NCBI GenBank assembly: GCA_964482235.1 | Contig: CAYZWU010000003.1 | Location: 1 to 64,000, forward strand | Source of the DNA: CAYZWU01 sp964482235 | GTDB lineage: Bacteria > Planctomycetota > B15-G4 > CAYZWU01 | DNA length: 64,000 bases | Direction of reading: 5' to 3' | Shown: piece after piece, positions 16,481 through 25,080 of the stretch | Numbering within the stretch: position 1 is the stretch's first letter | Layout of the letters: each line of letters begins with the position of its first letter | Notes under the pieces: generated by a model | Database searches by the model: none | Told to the model about the DNA's origin: nothing | Seen by the model: the letters and a program-made list of their open reading frames with translations, nothing else | Position numbers and translations under genes: made by a program

Positions 16481-19400
16481 TCAAGAGGTCGCCGCCACGT
16501 GAAGCCGCAACGTTTCTTGTTCCAGACGTTTACGAAACGCACCTTTTTTGAGCAGCCTCCCTGTTTTCCGCGTGATCGCCAGGGCGCTGCGCTGCTTCCC
16601 CCTTGCGAGGAAGACGAAGGCCAGAGCGTTCAAGGCGTTGATCATGTCCGCATCTCCCAGGTCGGCATCTCGGGCTCGCTGGACCGCCTCCCGTGCCGCG
16701 TCCCTCGCCAGCGCCGCGGCGTCGGCCTTTTCATCCGCTGCCGCGTGGGTCCTGGCCAGGGCGGCGAGCACGCGAGCCACGATCTTGTCGCTACCCGTCT
16801 CGACAGCCAGCCGGCGGGCTTCCTTCAGCACGGATACGGCCTCTGTCATTTTTTTCCGCTCGAGGAGGCACTCGCCGAGGTCGCCCAGAATCCTGGCCTT
16901 GAGGAAGCCCTGGCCGAGCCTCCGCGCCGTCTCGATCGCGTGACGAAGAGTCCTCTCGGCCAGATCGGGCCTGCCCTTCTCCATCTGCAAACGGCTGATC
17001 CCGAGGAGCATGGTTCCCTTCGCCTCTGCACCGCCGGTCCTGCGGAGGAACGGCATCGCCTCCCTGAAGTGCGATCGAGCGGCACCCGGCTCGCCGCGGT
17101 CGAGCTTGTTCATGCCGATCTTGATCAGGATCCGCGCCTGCCCGGCCTCGTCGTCCAGCTCCTTCCGGATCTTCAATGCCCTCTCGAGGTAGGGAGTGAC
17201 GTCGAAGGCCCTGTCGATGTTCCGCATGATGTCGGCGTGAAGCTGGAGGGCCTCGGCTTCCCCTGCCCTATCCCCGGCCCTGATCATCTGGTCCAGCGCC
17301 GACTCGACCCAGGACAGCGCGCCGAAGTACCGGCTCTTGGCATAGTCGTGCGTGGCGAAGCGGAGGCAGACGGCGGCCCGAAGGGACGGTTCATCGTGCG
17401 CCGCCCGGAGAGCCTTTCTCAGCACCTCGACCTCCACATCGCGCCGCCCCACGATGTGAGCCACGCGCGCCAGCTTGAGGAGAACGCCGCAATCCTCGAA
17501 GGGTGTGAACGCATGACCCTCCGCCTGAAGCTTTCTCACCTCGAGGGCAGCATCGCGGGCAAGTTTCATGGCGCTTCCGTAGGCGCTCTTGTAGAGCAGG
17601 TAGTCGAAGGCCTGGGAGAAGCGGCGCAGGAAGGAGAGAGAATCGCCTCCCCGCGAGAAGTGGACGGCGGCCTTGAGTGCTTCCCGTCCGGTGAGAGGCC
17701 GCTCCGCCGCGAGCTTCTCGAAGTAATTCCCCACGCGCTTGTGAAAGGCCTGCTTCGCATCGGGATCCAGGTTGTCGTAGATCATCTCGCGGAGCAGGAC
17801 GTGGTCGAAGCGATGCCTCCCATCGAGCGTGGGCCTGATGAGGGAGAGGGTGTTCTGTAGCTTCGAGACGATCCCCGCCGCGCGGGCGAAATCGAGCTCG
17901 AGCGCGCCGATCACGTCGTCCACGCTGAAGCGGATCCCGAACACAGAGGCGAAGTCGAGGAATTGCCTCTCCTCGGGAGAAAGCCGGAAGAGACGCCGGT
18001 AGAACACGTCCTGGATCGAAGCCGGAACATGGCGCAGAAGGCCGAACCAGTCCGGGTTCGCGGCATTGAGCGCACCTTCCTTGAGAAGGAGCCCGGCCAC
18101 CTCGAGGACGAAGTAGGGATTGCCCTCCGTCACCTCGAAGACACGGTCGCCCACCTCGCCTTCGGCAACAAGCGTGGGGAAGCCGTAATCCACGAGGATC
18201 TTCTTCACCTCGGATCGGCTCAGCCGGTCGAGTACCAGGATCGCGACATCCTCCTCCTTGCAGATCCTCCCGAGGAAATCGTCCGCCACGGCGGTGCTGC
18301 TCTCCCTGCCCGAGTCGGCCTCGCCCGATCGCGCCGTGAGAACGATCAGGATCGGCGACTTCCTGATCCGTCTCGCCATGCGGAGAAGAACGCCGAGCGT
18401 CATGGGATCTGCGCCGTGGATGTTCTCCACCACGAGGATCAGCATGGAGTCGGCCGCAAGAAGCTTGAAGAAATCGGTGAAGAGATAGGCGGCCGCATCG
18501 GGAGGAATGGCCGTCTCCCCCTCGCCGGGCCGGCGGCTCACCAGGAAGGTGGCGAAATCCTCGGCAATCTGGTTTCTTCCCTGGAAGAGATCGGCGAGCT
18601 TCTTCACCAGGTCGTCGCGGAGGACCCGTCGATCCGTCTCCCTCAGGTCGAGGGCCGTCAGCACGGCGGCGATCAGCGTGTGGTAGGGAACGGGAACGTT
18701 GCTCTGGAGCGCCTGGACCACCAGGAGCCGCCCCTTCCGCCCGGCCTGGTCCATCTTCTCGAGGAGCCTGTCCAGCAGCCTGGTCTTGCCCACCCCGGCC
18801 TCTCCCCGGATCAGGGCCACGCGGCCCTGGCGCTGCGACTCCACTTCCTCGAGGAGATCGAGCAGCTTGCCGACCTCGGCGGTGCGGCCGAAGAAGCCGG
18901 TCTTCCTGGCGATACAGATGGCGGCCCGCCTCCGGCTGATCAGGCCGGCGAGATCCTCCGACTTCGCGCTCTTCCACCACTGCGACGATTCCGCCTTCTC
19001 CAGGATTCTCTTGAGACGAGCGGGCGGACCGAGACGCCGCCGCGGATCCTTTTCGAGAAGAGCCATGATCAGGGCGCTCATGAAGGGAGAGATCAGCGCC
19101 CCGCTGTCGCTGGGCGAGGAGGGCACCATGTCGTGGTGGTTGGCGATGGTGGAAGTCAGGCCGTCGCCGAGGAACGGATTGACGCAGGTGGCCAGCTCGT
19201 AGAGGACGACGCCGAGGGAGTAGAGGTCGGACGGCGGCTTGGCCCGTTCAGGACCGAACCTTTCCGGGGCGGCATAGGCGACGCTGCCGATGAAGCCTTG
19301 CTGCTCCGACTGGCGCGACTTCTCGCTCAGCTGGGAGAGGCCGAAATCGCCGATCTTCACCACGCCGCCCTTCTCGATGAAGATGTTCTCCGGCTTGAGA

Positions 19401-19831
19401 TCGCGATGAACGATCCCCCGCGCATGGATGACCGAGAGAGCATCCGCCACCTGAACGGTCACCTGTCTGAGAGTCTGGTCGCTCAGCGACCCGCTCTCGT
19501 CGAGCATCGACTTCAAGGTGATCCCGCGAAGGTACTCCATCACGAGAAAGAGGACAAGGCTCTCCCCAACGCGCTGCGAGTCCACGTGGAAGATCCGCAC
19601 GACGCCGGGGTGCCTGAGGGTCATGCCGAGGCCGGCCTCGCGCTTGAACCGCGACCTGATTTCAGGCTCCAGCACGAGATGTGGGTGAAGGACCTTGACA
19701 GCCACCTCTTTTCCCGCCGGGAGATCGCGCCGCGATCTCGCGACGCGGGCCTGATAGACCGTCCCCATGCCGCCCGATCCGACTGGGCGAATCAGCTTGA
19801 TACCGCGAAGTTCCTGGCCAACGAGGTCCAC
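16481..19831 (-). CDS. Ser/Thr protein kinase with AAA ATPase and TPR domains
   Basis: 1116 residues from a GTG start. Kinase domain (about 1-290) with GSGGMGTVY, VAVKVL, HRDLKPEN and DFGLSQL; then an AAA/NACHT-like ATPase (about 310-600) with Walker A GEAGVGKT and ILVVENIHG; then a long alpha-helical TPR region to the end. This is the architecture of PknK/adenylate-cyclase-associated signalling ATPases (kinase-AAA-TPR), presumed to integrate a ligand or partner via the TPRs. It begins only 13 nt after rbfA ends, so it is probably transcribed with the nusA operon. Confidence 0.93.
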   Translation of the reverse strand: MDLVGQELRGIKLIRPVGSGGMGTVYQARVARSRRDLPAGKEVAVKVLHPHLVLEPEIRSRFKREAGLGMTLRHPGVVRIFHVDSQRVGESLVLFLVMEYLRGITLKSMLDESGSLSDQTLRQVTVQVADALSVIHARGIVHRDLKPENIFIEKGGVVKIGDFGLSQLSEKSRQSEQQGFIGSVAYAAPERFGPERAKPPSDLYSLGVVLYELATCVNPFLGDGLTSTIANHHDMVPSSPSDSGALISPFMSALIMALLEKDPRRRLGPPARLKRILEKAESSQWWKSAKSEDLAGLISRRRAAICIARKTGFFGRTAEVGKLLDLLEEVESQRQGRVALIRGEAGVGKTRLLDRLLEKMDQAGRKGRLLVVQALQSNVPVPYHTLIAAVLTALDLRETDRRVLRDDLVKKLADLFQGRNQIAEDFATFLVSRRPGEGETAIPPDAAAYLFTDFFKLLAADSMLILVVENIHGADPMTLGVLLRMARRIRKSPILIVLTARSGEADSGRESSTAVADDFLGRICKEEDVAILVLDRLSRSEVKKILVDYGFPTLVAEGEVGDRVFEVTEGNPYFVLEVAGLLLKEGALNAANPDWFGLLRHVPASIQDVFYRRLFRLSPEERQFLDFASVFGIRFSVDDVIGALELDFARAAGIVSKLQNTLSLIRPTLDGRHRFDHVLLREMIYDNLDPDAKQAFHKRVGNYFEKLAAERPLTGREALKAAVHFSRGGDSLSFLRRFSQAFDYLLYKSAYGSAMKLARDAALEVRKLQAEGHAFTPFEDCGVLLKLARVAHIVGRRDVEVEVLRKALRAAHDEPSLRAAVCLRFATHDYAKSRYFGALSWVESALDQMIRAGDRAGEAEALQLHADIMRNIDRAFDVTPYLERALKIRKELDDEAGQARILIKIGMNKLDRGEPGAARSHFREAMPFLRRTGGAEAKGTMLLGISRLQMEKGRPDLAERTLRHAIETARRLGQGFLKARILGDLGECLLERKKMTEAVSVLKEARRLAVETGSDKIVARVLAALARTHAAADEKADAAALARDAAREAVQRARDADLGDADMINALNALAFVFLARGKQRSALAITRKTGRLLKKGAFRKRLEQETLRLHVAATS

Positions 19832-19844
19832 GTCGCGCGATGCC

Positions 19845-20252
19845 TCATTCTTTTGGATTGTCGTCTTGCGGCGCGAGAGGCTCTTCCGTCCCCTCGGCGG
19901 GCTCTTTCTCTCCGACGTCGAGCTCGGAAATGATGTTCAGAATCCGGGTGGCCCGTTCGCCCGACTCGTCGTACTCGAACTCGACCTCCGGAACGGACCG
20001 CGTTCTCAACGCCTTGGCCACCTCGGAACGAACGAATCCGCGGCTGTTCTCGAGCGCCTTCGTCGCCTTCGACCTGTCCGCCTGGTCGCCGAGAACGGAA
20101 AAGTAGACCCGGAGCGATTTCAGGTCCCGCGAGAGATCCACCTTCGTCACCGTGATGAATCCGATCCTCGGATCCTTCATGCGGTAGAGGATGATGTTTG
20201 TCACCTTTTCGCGGACGAGCGACACCAGTTTTTCGAATTTGTCCCAGCTCAT
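19845..20252 (-). CDS. rbfA: ribosome-binding factor A
   Basis: 135 residues with the RbfA KH-like fold: KVTNIILYRMKDPRIGFITVTKVDLSRDLKSL... is the diagnostic N-terminal half (given here in parts: MKDPRIG, VTKVDLSRDL, RVYFSVLGD), followed by RGFVRSEVAKAL and VPEVEFEYDES. It binds the 30S subunit late in 16S maturation. The acidic C-terminal tail is short. It is the last housekeeping gene of the nusA operon; truB, which usually follows, is absent and a kinase gene takes its place. Confidence 0.95.
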   Translation of the reverse strand: MSWDKFEKLVSLVREKVTNIILYRMKDPRIGFITVTKVDLSRDLKSLRVYFSVLGDQADRSKATKALENSRGFVRSEVAKALRTRSVPEVEFEYDESGERATRILNIISELDVGEKEPAEGTEEPLAPQDDNPKE

Positions 20253-20301
20253 GCGTTTCTCGCTCCAGAACGATTGCTCAACCTGTAACCCGCGGCGTCC
20301 G

Positions 20302-20592
20302 CTACAAGATCTCGAGGCTGTGGTCGACCAGTTCCGCTTCGGGATGGTACATCAGCTGATCGAGCAGCTTGGTCAACGCCGATTCGATGTAGACTCGATC
20401 GTTCCCCACCATGGCCACGGCCAGTATTGCCTGCTTGATCACGTCGAGATCATCGACCTCGGCCACGGAGACGTTGTGGCGATTCCTGATGCGGTCCTTC
20501 ATGCTTTTCACAACGCGCCGCTTGTCCTTGAGCGTTCGTGCGGCCCGGATCCGTGTCGTGAACTGAAGGATACCCAGCACTGCAGCCATCAT
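20302..20592 (-). CDS. ylxP: DUF503 family protein YlxP
   Basis: 96 residues with the DUF503 signature: LKDKRRVVKSMKDRIRNRHN and VSVAEVDDLD. The family is small, of poorly defined function, and its gene commonly sits between infB and rbfA, exactly as here. Either of two adjacent ATG codons (20592 or 20589) could be used. Confidence 0.9.
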   Translation of the reverse strand: MMAAVLGILQFTTRIRAARTLKDKRRVVKSMKDRIRNRHNVSVAEVDDLDVIKQAILAVAMVGNDRVYIESALTKLLDQLMYHPEAELVDHSLEIL

Positions 20593-20650
20593 CGCCTCCA
20601 GACCGGCGGACCTTGCAGATGAAACGGACAGGCGGGATAGCTCATCGGGA

Positions 20651-23272
20651 TCAGAGTTTTCTCTTCTCCTCGACGATCTTGTACGACTCGATCACGTCGC
20701 CGACCTTGATATCATCATAGCCGGCGATCTTGACGCCGCACTCGAATCCTTCCTTGACTTCGCGCTGGTCGTCCTTGAAACGCTTGAGAGTCTCGATATC
20801 TCCCTCGTAGATCACAACGCCGTTCCGGGTGAGCCGGACCTTGTTGTTGCGCGAGATCACTCCATCCAGGACGAAACATCCGGCGATGTTGCCGATGCGC
20901 GACGACCTGAAGACCTCGCGGATTTCCACGTGCGCCGTCACCTGCTCCTTCTTGAGGGGCTCCAGCGCGCCTTCCATGGCGAGATGGATCTCCTCGATCA
21001 GGTTGTAGATGACGCGATAGGTCCTGAAATCGATCTGGTTCTCTTCGATCAGCCTGCGCGCCTTCTCGTCGGCAACGACCCGGAAGCCGATGATGATCGC
21101 CTCGGAGGCAATGGCCAGAAGGACATCGTCCTCGGTCACCCCGCCGACCCCGTCGCGGATCAGCTTGATCTTGACATCCTCGTGGTCGAGCTCCTGGAAA
21201 GATTTCTTGATCACCTCGAGCGAGCCCTTCACGTCGGTTTTCAGCACCACGCGGATCTCGGCCGCCTTGGTGGTCTGCATCGTGTCGAATAGGTTTTCCA
21301 GGGTGATGACCTGGCGCTCCGGAGCCAGACGCTTGGCGCGGTTCTTCTGACGGCGCAGCTCGGCGATCTCCTTCGCCTTGTCCACATCCTCGACGGCCTG
21401 GAACGGTTCGCCCGCCTCGGGAAGGGATTCGAAGCCGACGACATTGACCGGTGTGGACGGACCGGCCGTCTCGAGCCTCTTGCCTCTCTCGTCGAGGATC
21501 GTACGGACGCGGCAGGTCGAATCGCCGGCCAGGATGTTCTCCTTCAGGCCGAACGCACCGTCCTGCACCAGGAGCGTGACCACGTTCCCGATCTCCTCGT
21601 CCTTCCACGACTCGATGACCACGCCCTTCGCCTTGCGCGACGGGTTGCACTCGAGCTCGAGGATCTCGGCTTCCAGGGACAGCCGGTCGAGAAGTTCGTC
21701 GATGCCGGTCTTCTTGATGGCCGACACCTCCACGCAGCCCACTTCGCCACCCCAGTCCTCGGTCATGACGCCCACGCCGGACAGCCTCTGCCGCACCATG
21801 TCGGGATTGGCGTTCGGCTTGTCGATCTTGTTGATCGCCACCACGAGGGGAACACCGGCAGCCTGCGCGTGCTGAATCGCCTCTTCGGTCTGGGGCATCA
21901 CGCCGTCATCGGCAGCCACCACGAGCACGGCGATGTCCGTGGCATTGGCCCCGCGGGCCCTCATCTCGGTGAATGCCTTGTGACCGGGCGTGTCGAGGAA
22001 TGTCACCAGCAAGCCGCTCTTCGTCTTGACCTGGTAGGCACTGATATGCTGCGTGATTCCACCTTCCTCGGTGGAAACGACGTTGGATTTGCGGATCGCG
22101 TCGAGAAGCGATGTCTTCCCATGGTCAACGTGCCCGAGAAAGGTCACGATCGGTGCGCGCTGAACGGTTTTTCCCTCCCCTACCTCGTCTTTCACCTGCT
22201 CCTCCTCGAAGAATGTCTCCTCCACATCCTTCTTGGCTATGATTTCGACATCCTTGTTGAAATCGATGGCAATCTGGAGGATCTGCTCCTCGTCCAGCAA
22301 GGAATTGATGTTGATCATGATCCCCTTCTTCAGCAGGGACATCATGATGTTCTGAGCCTTGATCCCCGTTTCCTGGGACAGGACCTTGACCGAGACCGGC
22401 GGTTCGATCTGCGCTTTCCGATCCACGACGGGAGCCGGTCTGGTTGCCTTCTTATGCCCGCGGTGGCCGCGGAACACCGGTCTCCGGGGACGGTAATGCT
22501 TGGCCCAGTGGTTGATCCGGATTTCTTGAAGCAGCGGATCTTCGAGATCGATCTGGTCCGGACCCTGCTTGGGCTTGATCGTCCTGCTGATCTTGTCATC
22601 GGCAAAAGTGCCCGGCCTGCCGACAGCGGCCGGTGTACGCCCGATAGCGGTTTTCTTGCCGGCAACCGTCTGCCGGTCGTCCTCCTGCGTACCGTGTTCG
22701 GCGGCGACGCGCGGCTTCGGCTCGGCCTGATCCTTCCGCTTCTGCTCGCGGGCCTTCCTGTGCTGTTCCAGCGTCACGGACGACAGATCGATCCGGCCCA
22801 GGATCGTGGCTCCGGCCTTCTTCTTCTTGGCGATCTTCTTCAGCTTCTTGACCGGTTTTGCCGGTGCGGTCTTTTCGGCGTCCTCTTCCTTGGCCGCCTC
22901 CTCGCCAACGGCGACCGGCTCGGACTCCTCCTCCTTCGCCTCGACAGGCTCCTCTGCGGCAGCTGCCTCGGCAGGAGCTTCCTCTTCGACGGCCGCAGCC
23001 GGTGCCGCCTCGGCCTCATCAGCCTCTTCAGCGGTTGCGACCTGAGCCTCGTCGGCCTCCTTTTCGGCTTCTTCCGCCTCGGCCTCGGCAGCCGGCGCGA
23101 GCTCTTTCTGCTTCTCCTCCAGGATCTCGTTCATCGCATAACGGAGTATAGCCTCCTCACCCGCTTCGAGGTTAGAAGAGTGGCTCTTAACGTTCAAGCC
23201 GATCTCCCTCACCAGAGCAAGAAGATCCTTGCTGGGCACTCCAAGTTCTTTTGCCAGCTCATGCAATCTCAA
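20651..23272 (-). CDS. infB: translation initiation factor IF-2
   Basis: 873 residues. IF2-N domain at the start (HELAKELGVPSKDLLALV), then an Ala/Glu-rich linker (about 50-150) and a lysine patch, a second IF2-N-like region near 290-350, the GTPase domain with GHVDHGKTSLL (about 380), DTPGH and NKID, and the C-terminal domains that bind fMet-tRNA. The start is TTG with GGAGAG upstream; it matches the conserved N terminus, and no better start lies nearby. It begins 34 nt after nusA ends, leaving no room for ylxR or the L7Ae-like gene often found here. Confidence 0.97.
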   Translation of the reverse strand: MRLHELAKELGVPSKDLLALVREIGLNVKSHSSNLEAGEEAILRYAMNEILEEKQKELAPAAEAEAEEAEKEADEAQVATAEEADEAEAAPAAAVEEEAPAEAAAAEEPVEAKEEESEPVAVGEEAAKEEDAEKTAPAKPVKKLKKIAKKKKAGATILGRIDLSSVTLEQHRKAREQKRKDQAEPKPRVAAEHGTQEDDRQTVAGKKTAIGRTPAAVGRPGTFADDKISRTIKPKQGPDQIDLEDPLLQEIRINHWAKHYRPRRPVFRGHRGHKKATRPAPVVDRKAQIEPPVSVKVLSQETGIKAQNIMMSLLKKGIMININSLLDEEQILQIAIDFNKDVEIIAKKDVEETFFEEEQVKDEVGEGKTVQRAPIVTFLGHVDHGKTSLLDAIRKSNVVSTEEGGITQHISAYQVKTKSGLLVTFLDTPGHKAFTEMRARGANATDIAVLVVAADDGVMPQTEEAIQHAQAAGVPLVVAINKIDKPNANPDMVRQRLSGVGVMTEDWGGEVGCVEVSAIKKTGIDELLDRLSLEAEILELECNPSRKAKGVVIESWKDEEIGNVVTLLVQDGAFGLKENILAGDSTCRVRTILDERGKRLETAGPSTPVNVVGFESLPEAGEPFQAVEDVDKAKEIAELRRQKNRAKRLAPERQVITLENLFDTMQTTKAAEIRVVLKTDVKGSLEVIKKSFQELDHEDVKIKLIRDGVGGVTEDDVLLAIASEAIIIGFRVVADEKARRLIEENQIDFRTYRVIYNLIEEIHLAMEGALEPLKKEQVTAHVEIREVFRSSRIGNIAGCFVLDGVISRNNKVRLTRNGVVIYEGDIETLKRFKDDQREVKEGFECGVKIAGYDDIKVGDVIESYKIVEEKRKL

Positions 23273-23306
23273 AGCGTCTCTCCGTCAGCGTAAAAAATCT
23301 ACTCTC

Positions 23307-24716
23307 CTAGAGCGATTCCCCTTCCGAGGCTCCGTTCTTTCCCTCATCGTCATCTCGAGGGAGTTCGGAACCACCCTCTGCTTCATCTGCCTCGGCCGGT
23401 TCGACCGCACCCTCACCGCGCTTGTCAACTTCATCGGTCGGAGAGTCCGGCTCAGCCGCTTCTTCCGCAGTTTCTTCAGTATCGGCGGCAGCCTCGGCAA
23501 GAACATCGGCACCTGGTTCGGCCTGATCCTCCTGCTCTTTCGACGACTTCTCTTCCGCCACCGCAGCAGCGAGCGCCTTGGCCAGAAGGTCGGGTTTCTC
23601 CGCGGCCGGCTCGGCCGCTTCCTGATCCGCCGACTCTTCCGTTTCCTTGTCGGTCTCTTCACCCTCGGTCTTCTTCTTGGCCCGCGAGTAGATCGCCTCG
23701 AGGCTCGTGCCCTGGAGAAGCGCCTCCCTGGCCGCCGTGACTTCAGGATCCTCGTGTTCCGGGTCTGCAGCGGATCTATCGCGCTGTTCGGTGCCCTGGA
23801 TCTTGATATCCCAATCGGTGAGCTTCGACGCGAGCCGCACGTTCTGGCCCTTGCGGCCGATCGCCAGGGAAAGCTGGTCGTCGGGGACGATCACGCTGGC
23901 GACCCTGTTCTGCTCGTCAAGGTTGATGTGATCGATCTGTGCCGGTCTCAGGCTGTTGTTGATCAAAATCTCTGTCGATTCATTCCAGCGGATGATGTCG
24001 ATCCTCTCGTCGTTCAGCTCGTCGGTGATCGACTTGATCCTCGTTCCCCGGATTCCGACGCAGGCGCCGATGCAGTCCACCCGCATGTCGTACGAGGAAA
24101 CCGCTACCTTTGTCCTGTGACCTGCCTCACGGGCGATCCGCTTGATCTCGATGATCTTCTCGCCGATCTCGGGAACCTCGAGCTCGAACAGTTTTACCAC
24201 GAAATCAGGGCTGGCGCGGGTCAGCAGGATCTTGACCTTGTTGCCCACCCTCTGGACGTCGTAGATCAGGGCCTTGATCCGCTCGCCGGGCTGGTAGTTC
24301 TCCCCGCGGATCCTTTCGTTGCGTGGAAGAAAGCCCTCCGCCTTGCCCAGGTTGACGATCACGTTGCTGTTCTCGATGCGCTGAACAGTACCGTTGATCA
24401 GGTCGCCCACCTTGCCTTCGAATTCACCGTAGATCACTTCGCTTTCCGCCTCGCGGATCTTCTGGATGATGACCTGCTTGGCTGTCTGGGCCTGAATCCG
24501 CCCCATATCGGGATATTCGGCGAGGTACTCCCCCTCGTAAACCATGATCTCGCCGCTTTCCCTGTCGACACGGACCTCGATGTCATCCTCGGTCTCGTGC
24601 CTTTTTCTGATGGCTGTGGCAATGGCCCCCTCGACAGCTTCGAAGATGGTCTCCCTGTCGATATCTTTTTCTCTGTGAAGGACATCCACCAGCCGGATAA
24701 GCTCGGCGCCGTTCAT
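23307..24716 (-). CDS. nusA: transcription termination/antitermination factor NusA
   Basis: 469 residues. N-terminal RNA polymerase-binding domain, S1 domain (GTVQRIENSNVIVNLGKAEGFL split at VIVNLG), and two KH domains (VGIRGTRIKSITDEL and AIGRKGQNVRLA). About 130 C-terminal residues are a Glu/Ala-rich acidic tail in place of the proteobacterial helix-hairpin repeats. The ATG at 24716 follows AGGAAAGG; an in-frame start at 24758 has no support. It is the first gene of the operon; rimP is missing from its usual upstream place. Confidence 0.96.
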   Translation of the reverse strand: MNGAELIRLVDVLHREKDIDRETIFEAVEGAIATAIRKRHETEDDIEVRVDRESGEIMVYEGEYLAEYPDMGRIQAQTAKQVIIQKIREAESEVIYGEFEGKVGDLINGTVQRIENSNVIVNLGKAEGFLPRNERIRGENYQPGERIKALIYDVQRVGNKVKILLTRASPDFVVKLFELEVPEIGEKIIEIKRIAREAGHRTKVAVSSYDMRVDCIGACVGIRGTRIKSITDELNDERIDIIRWNESTEILINNSLRPAQIDHINLDEQNRVASVIVPDDQLSLAIGRKGQNVRLASKLTDWDIKIQGTEQRDRSAADPEHEDPEVTAAREALLQGTSLEAIYSRAKKKTEGEETDKETEESADQEAAEPAAEKPDLLAKALAAAVAEEKSSKEQEDQAEPGADVLAEAAADTEETAEEAAEPDSPTDEVDKRGEGAVEPAEADEAEGGSELPRDDDEGKNGASEGESL

Positions 24717-24833
24717 AGCACACCTTTCCTGTCGAGCAAGCGCAGTCCGGGGCCGCAAACCCGCGATCTCTCAACTGCCTGAAACCGCAGTATTAGCAAC
24801 CATTTCTCAATTCAGGGGCACAATTCCAACCCT

Positions 24834-24869
24834 GAAAAAAGAAAAAGCGGGCATCCGCACCCCGCTTTC
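24834..24869 (-). terminator. intrinsic terminator in the nusA leader
   Basis: On the minus strand AAAGCGGG (861-868 region) pairs with CCCGCTTT (844-851 region) across a 9-nt loop and runs into a T-rich tract. It lies about 120 nt before the nusA start and about 30 nt after a minus-strand promoter at 24899-24927. No minus-strand gene lies upstream, so it is best read as a leader attenuator rather than an operon end. Confidence 0.6.
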
Positions 24870-24898
24870 GCTGCGCAAGCGCTGTATATCAACCCAGT

Positions 24899-24927
24899 AT
24901 GCTAATTTGGGACCTGAAAGGCGTCAA
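24899..24927 (-). promoter_or_regulatory. candidate promoter of the nusA operon
   Basis: TTGACG (24922-24927) and TAGCAT (24899-24904) are 17 nt apart on the minus strand. A transcript from here would run through the hairpin at 24834-24869 before reaching nusA, giving a leader of about 175 nt. Confidence 0.5.
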
Positions 24928-24975
24928 GCCTATTTTTTGAAAAGGTCGGGTGATGCAACCCTTTCTCCCATATTC

Positions 24976-24981
24976 TATAAT
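24976..24981 (+). promoter_or_regulatory. possible -10 box for the HEAT-thiS-thiG operon
   Basis: A perfect TATAAT on the plus strand, about 100 nt before the ATG at 25081. No matching -35 is visible 16-18 nt upstream, so the call is weak. It faces away from the nusA promoter. Confidence 0.3.
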
Positions 24982-25080
24982 GTTCGTCCCGGCGCTCGAA
25001 TGCCCTGGTGGTCGGTATCCATCCTAAACGGCCTCATTTTTCGGGTGGGCACAGGCGGCAATCGCCGGGTGAGGAACAGC

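Noticed and set aside
17963..19933. Long plus-strand open frame over the kinase-AAA-TPR gene
   Set aside because: Shadow of the true minus-strand gene; His/Gly/Arg-rich and without domains.
24720..25080. TPP riboswitch ahead of the thiS-thiG operon
   Set aside because: No CUGAGA/ACC core or matching helices could be found.
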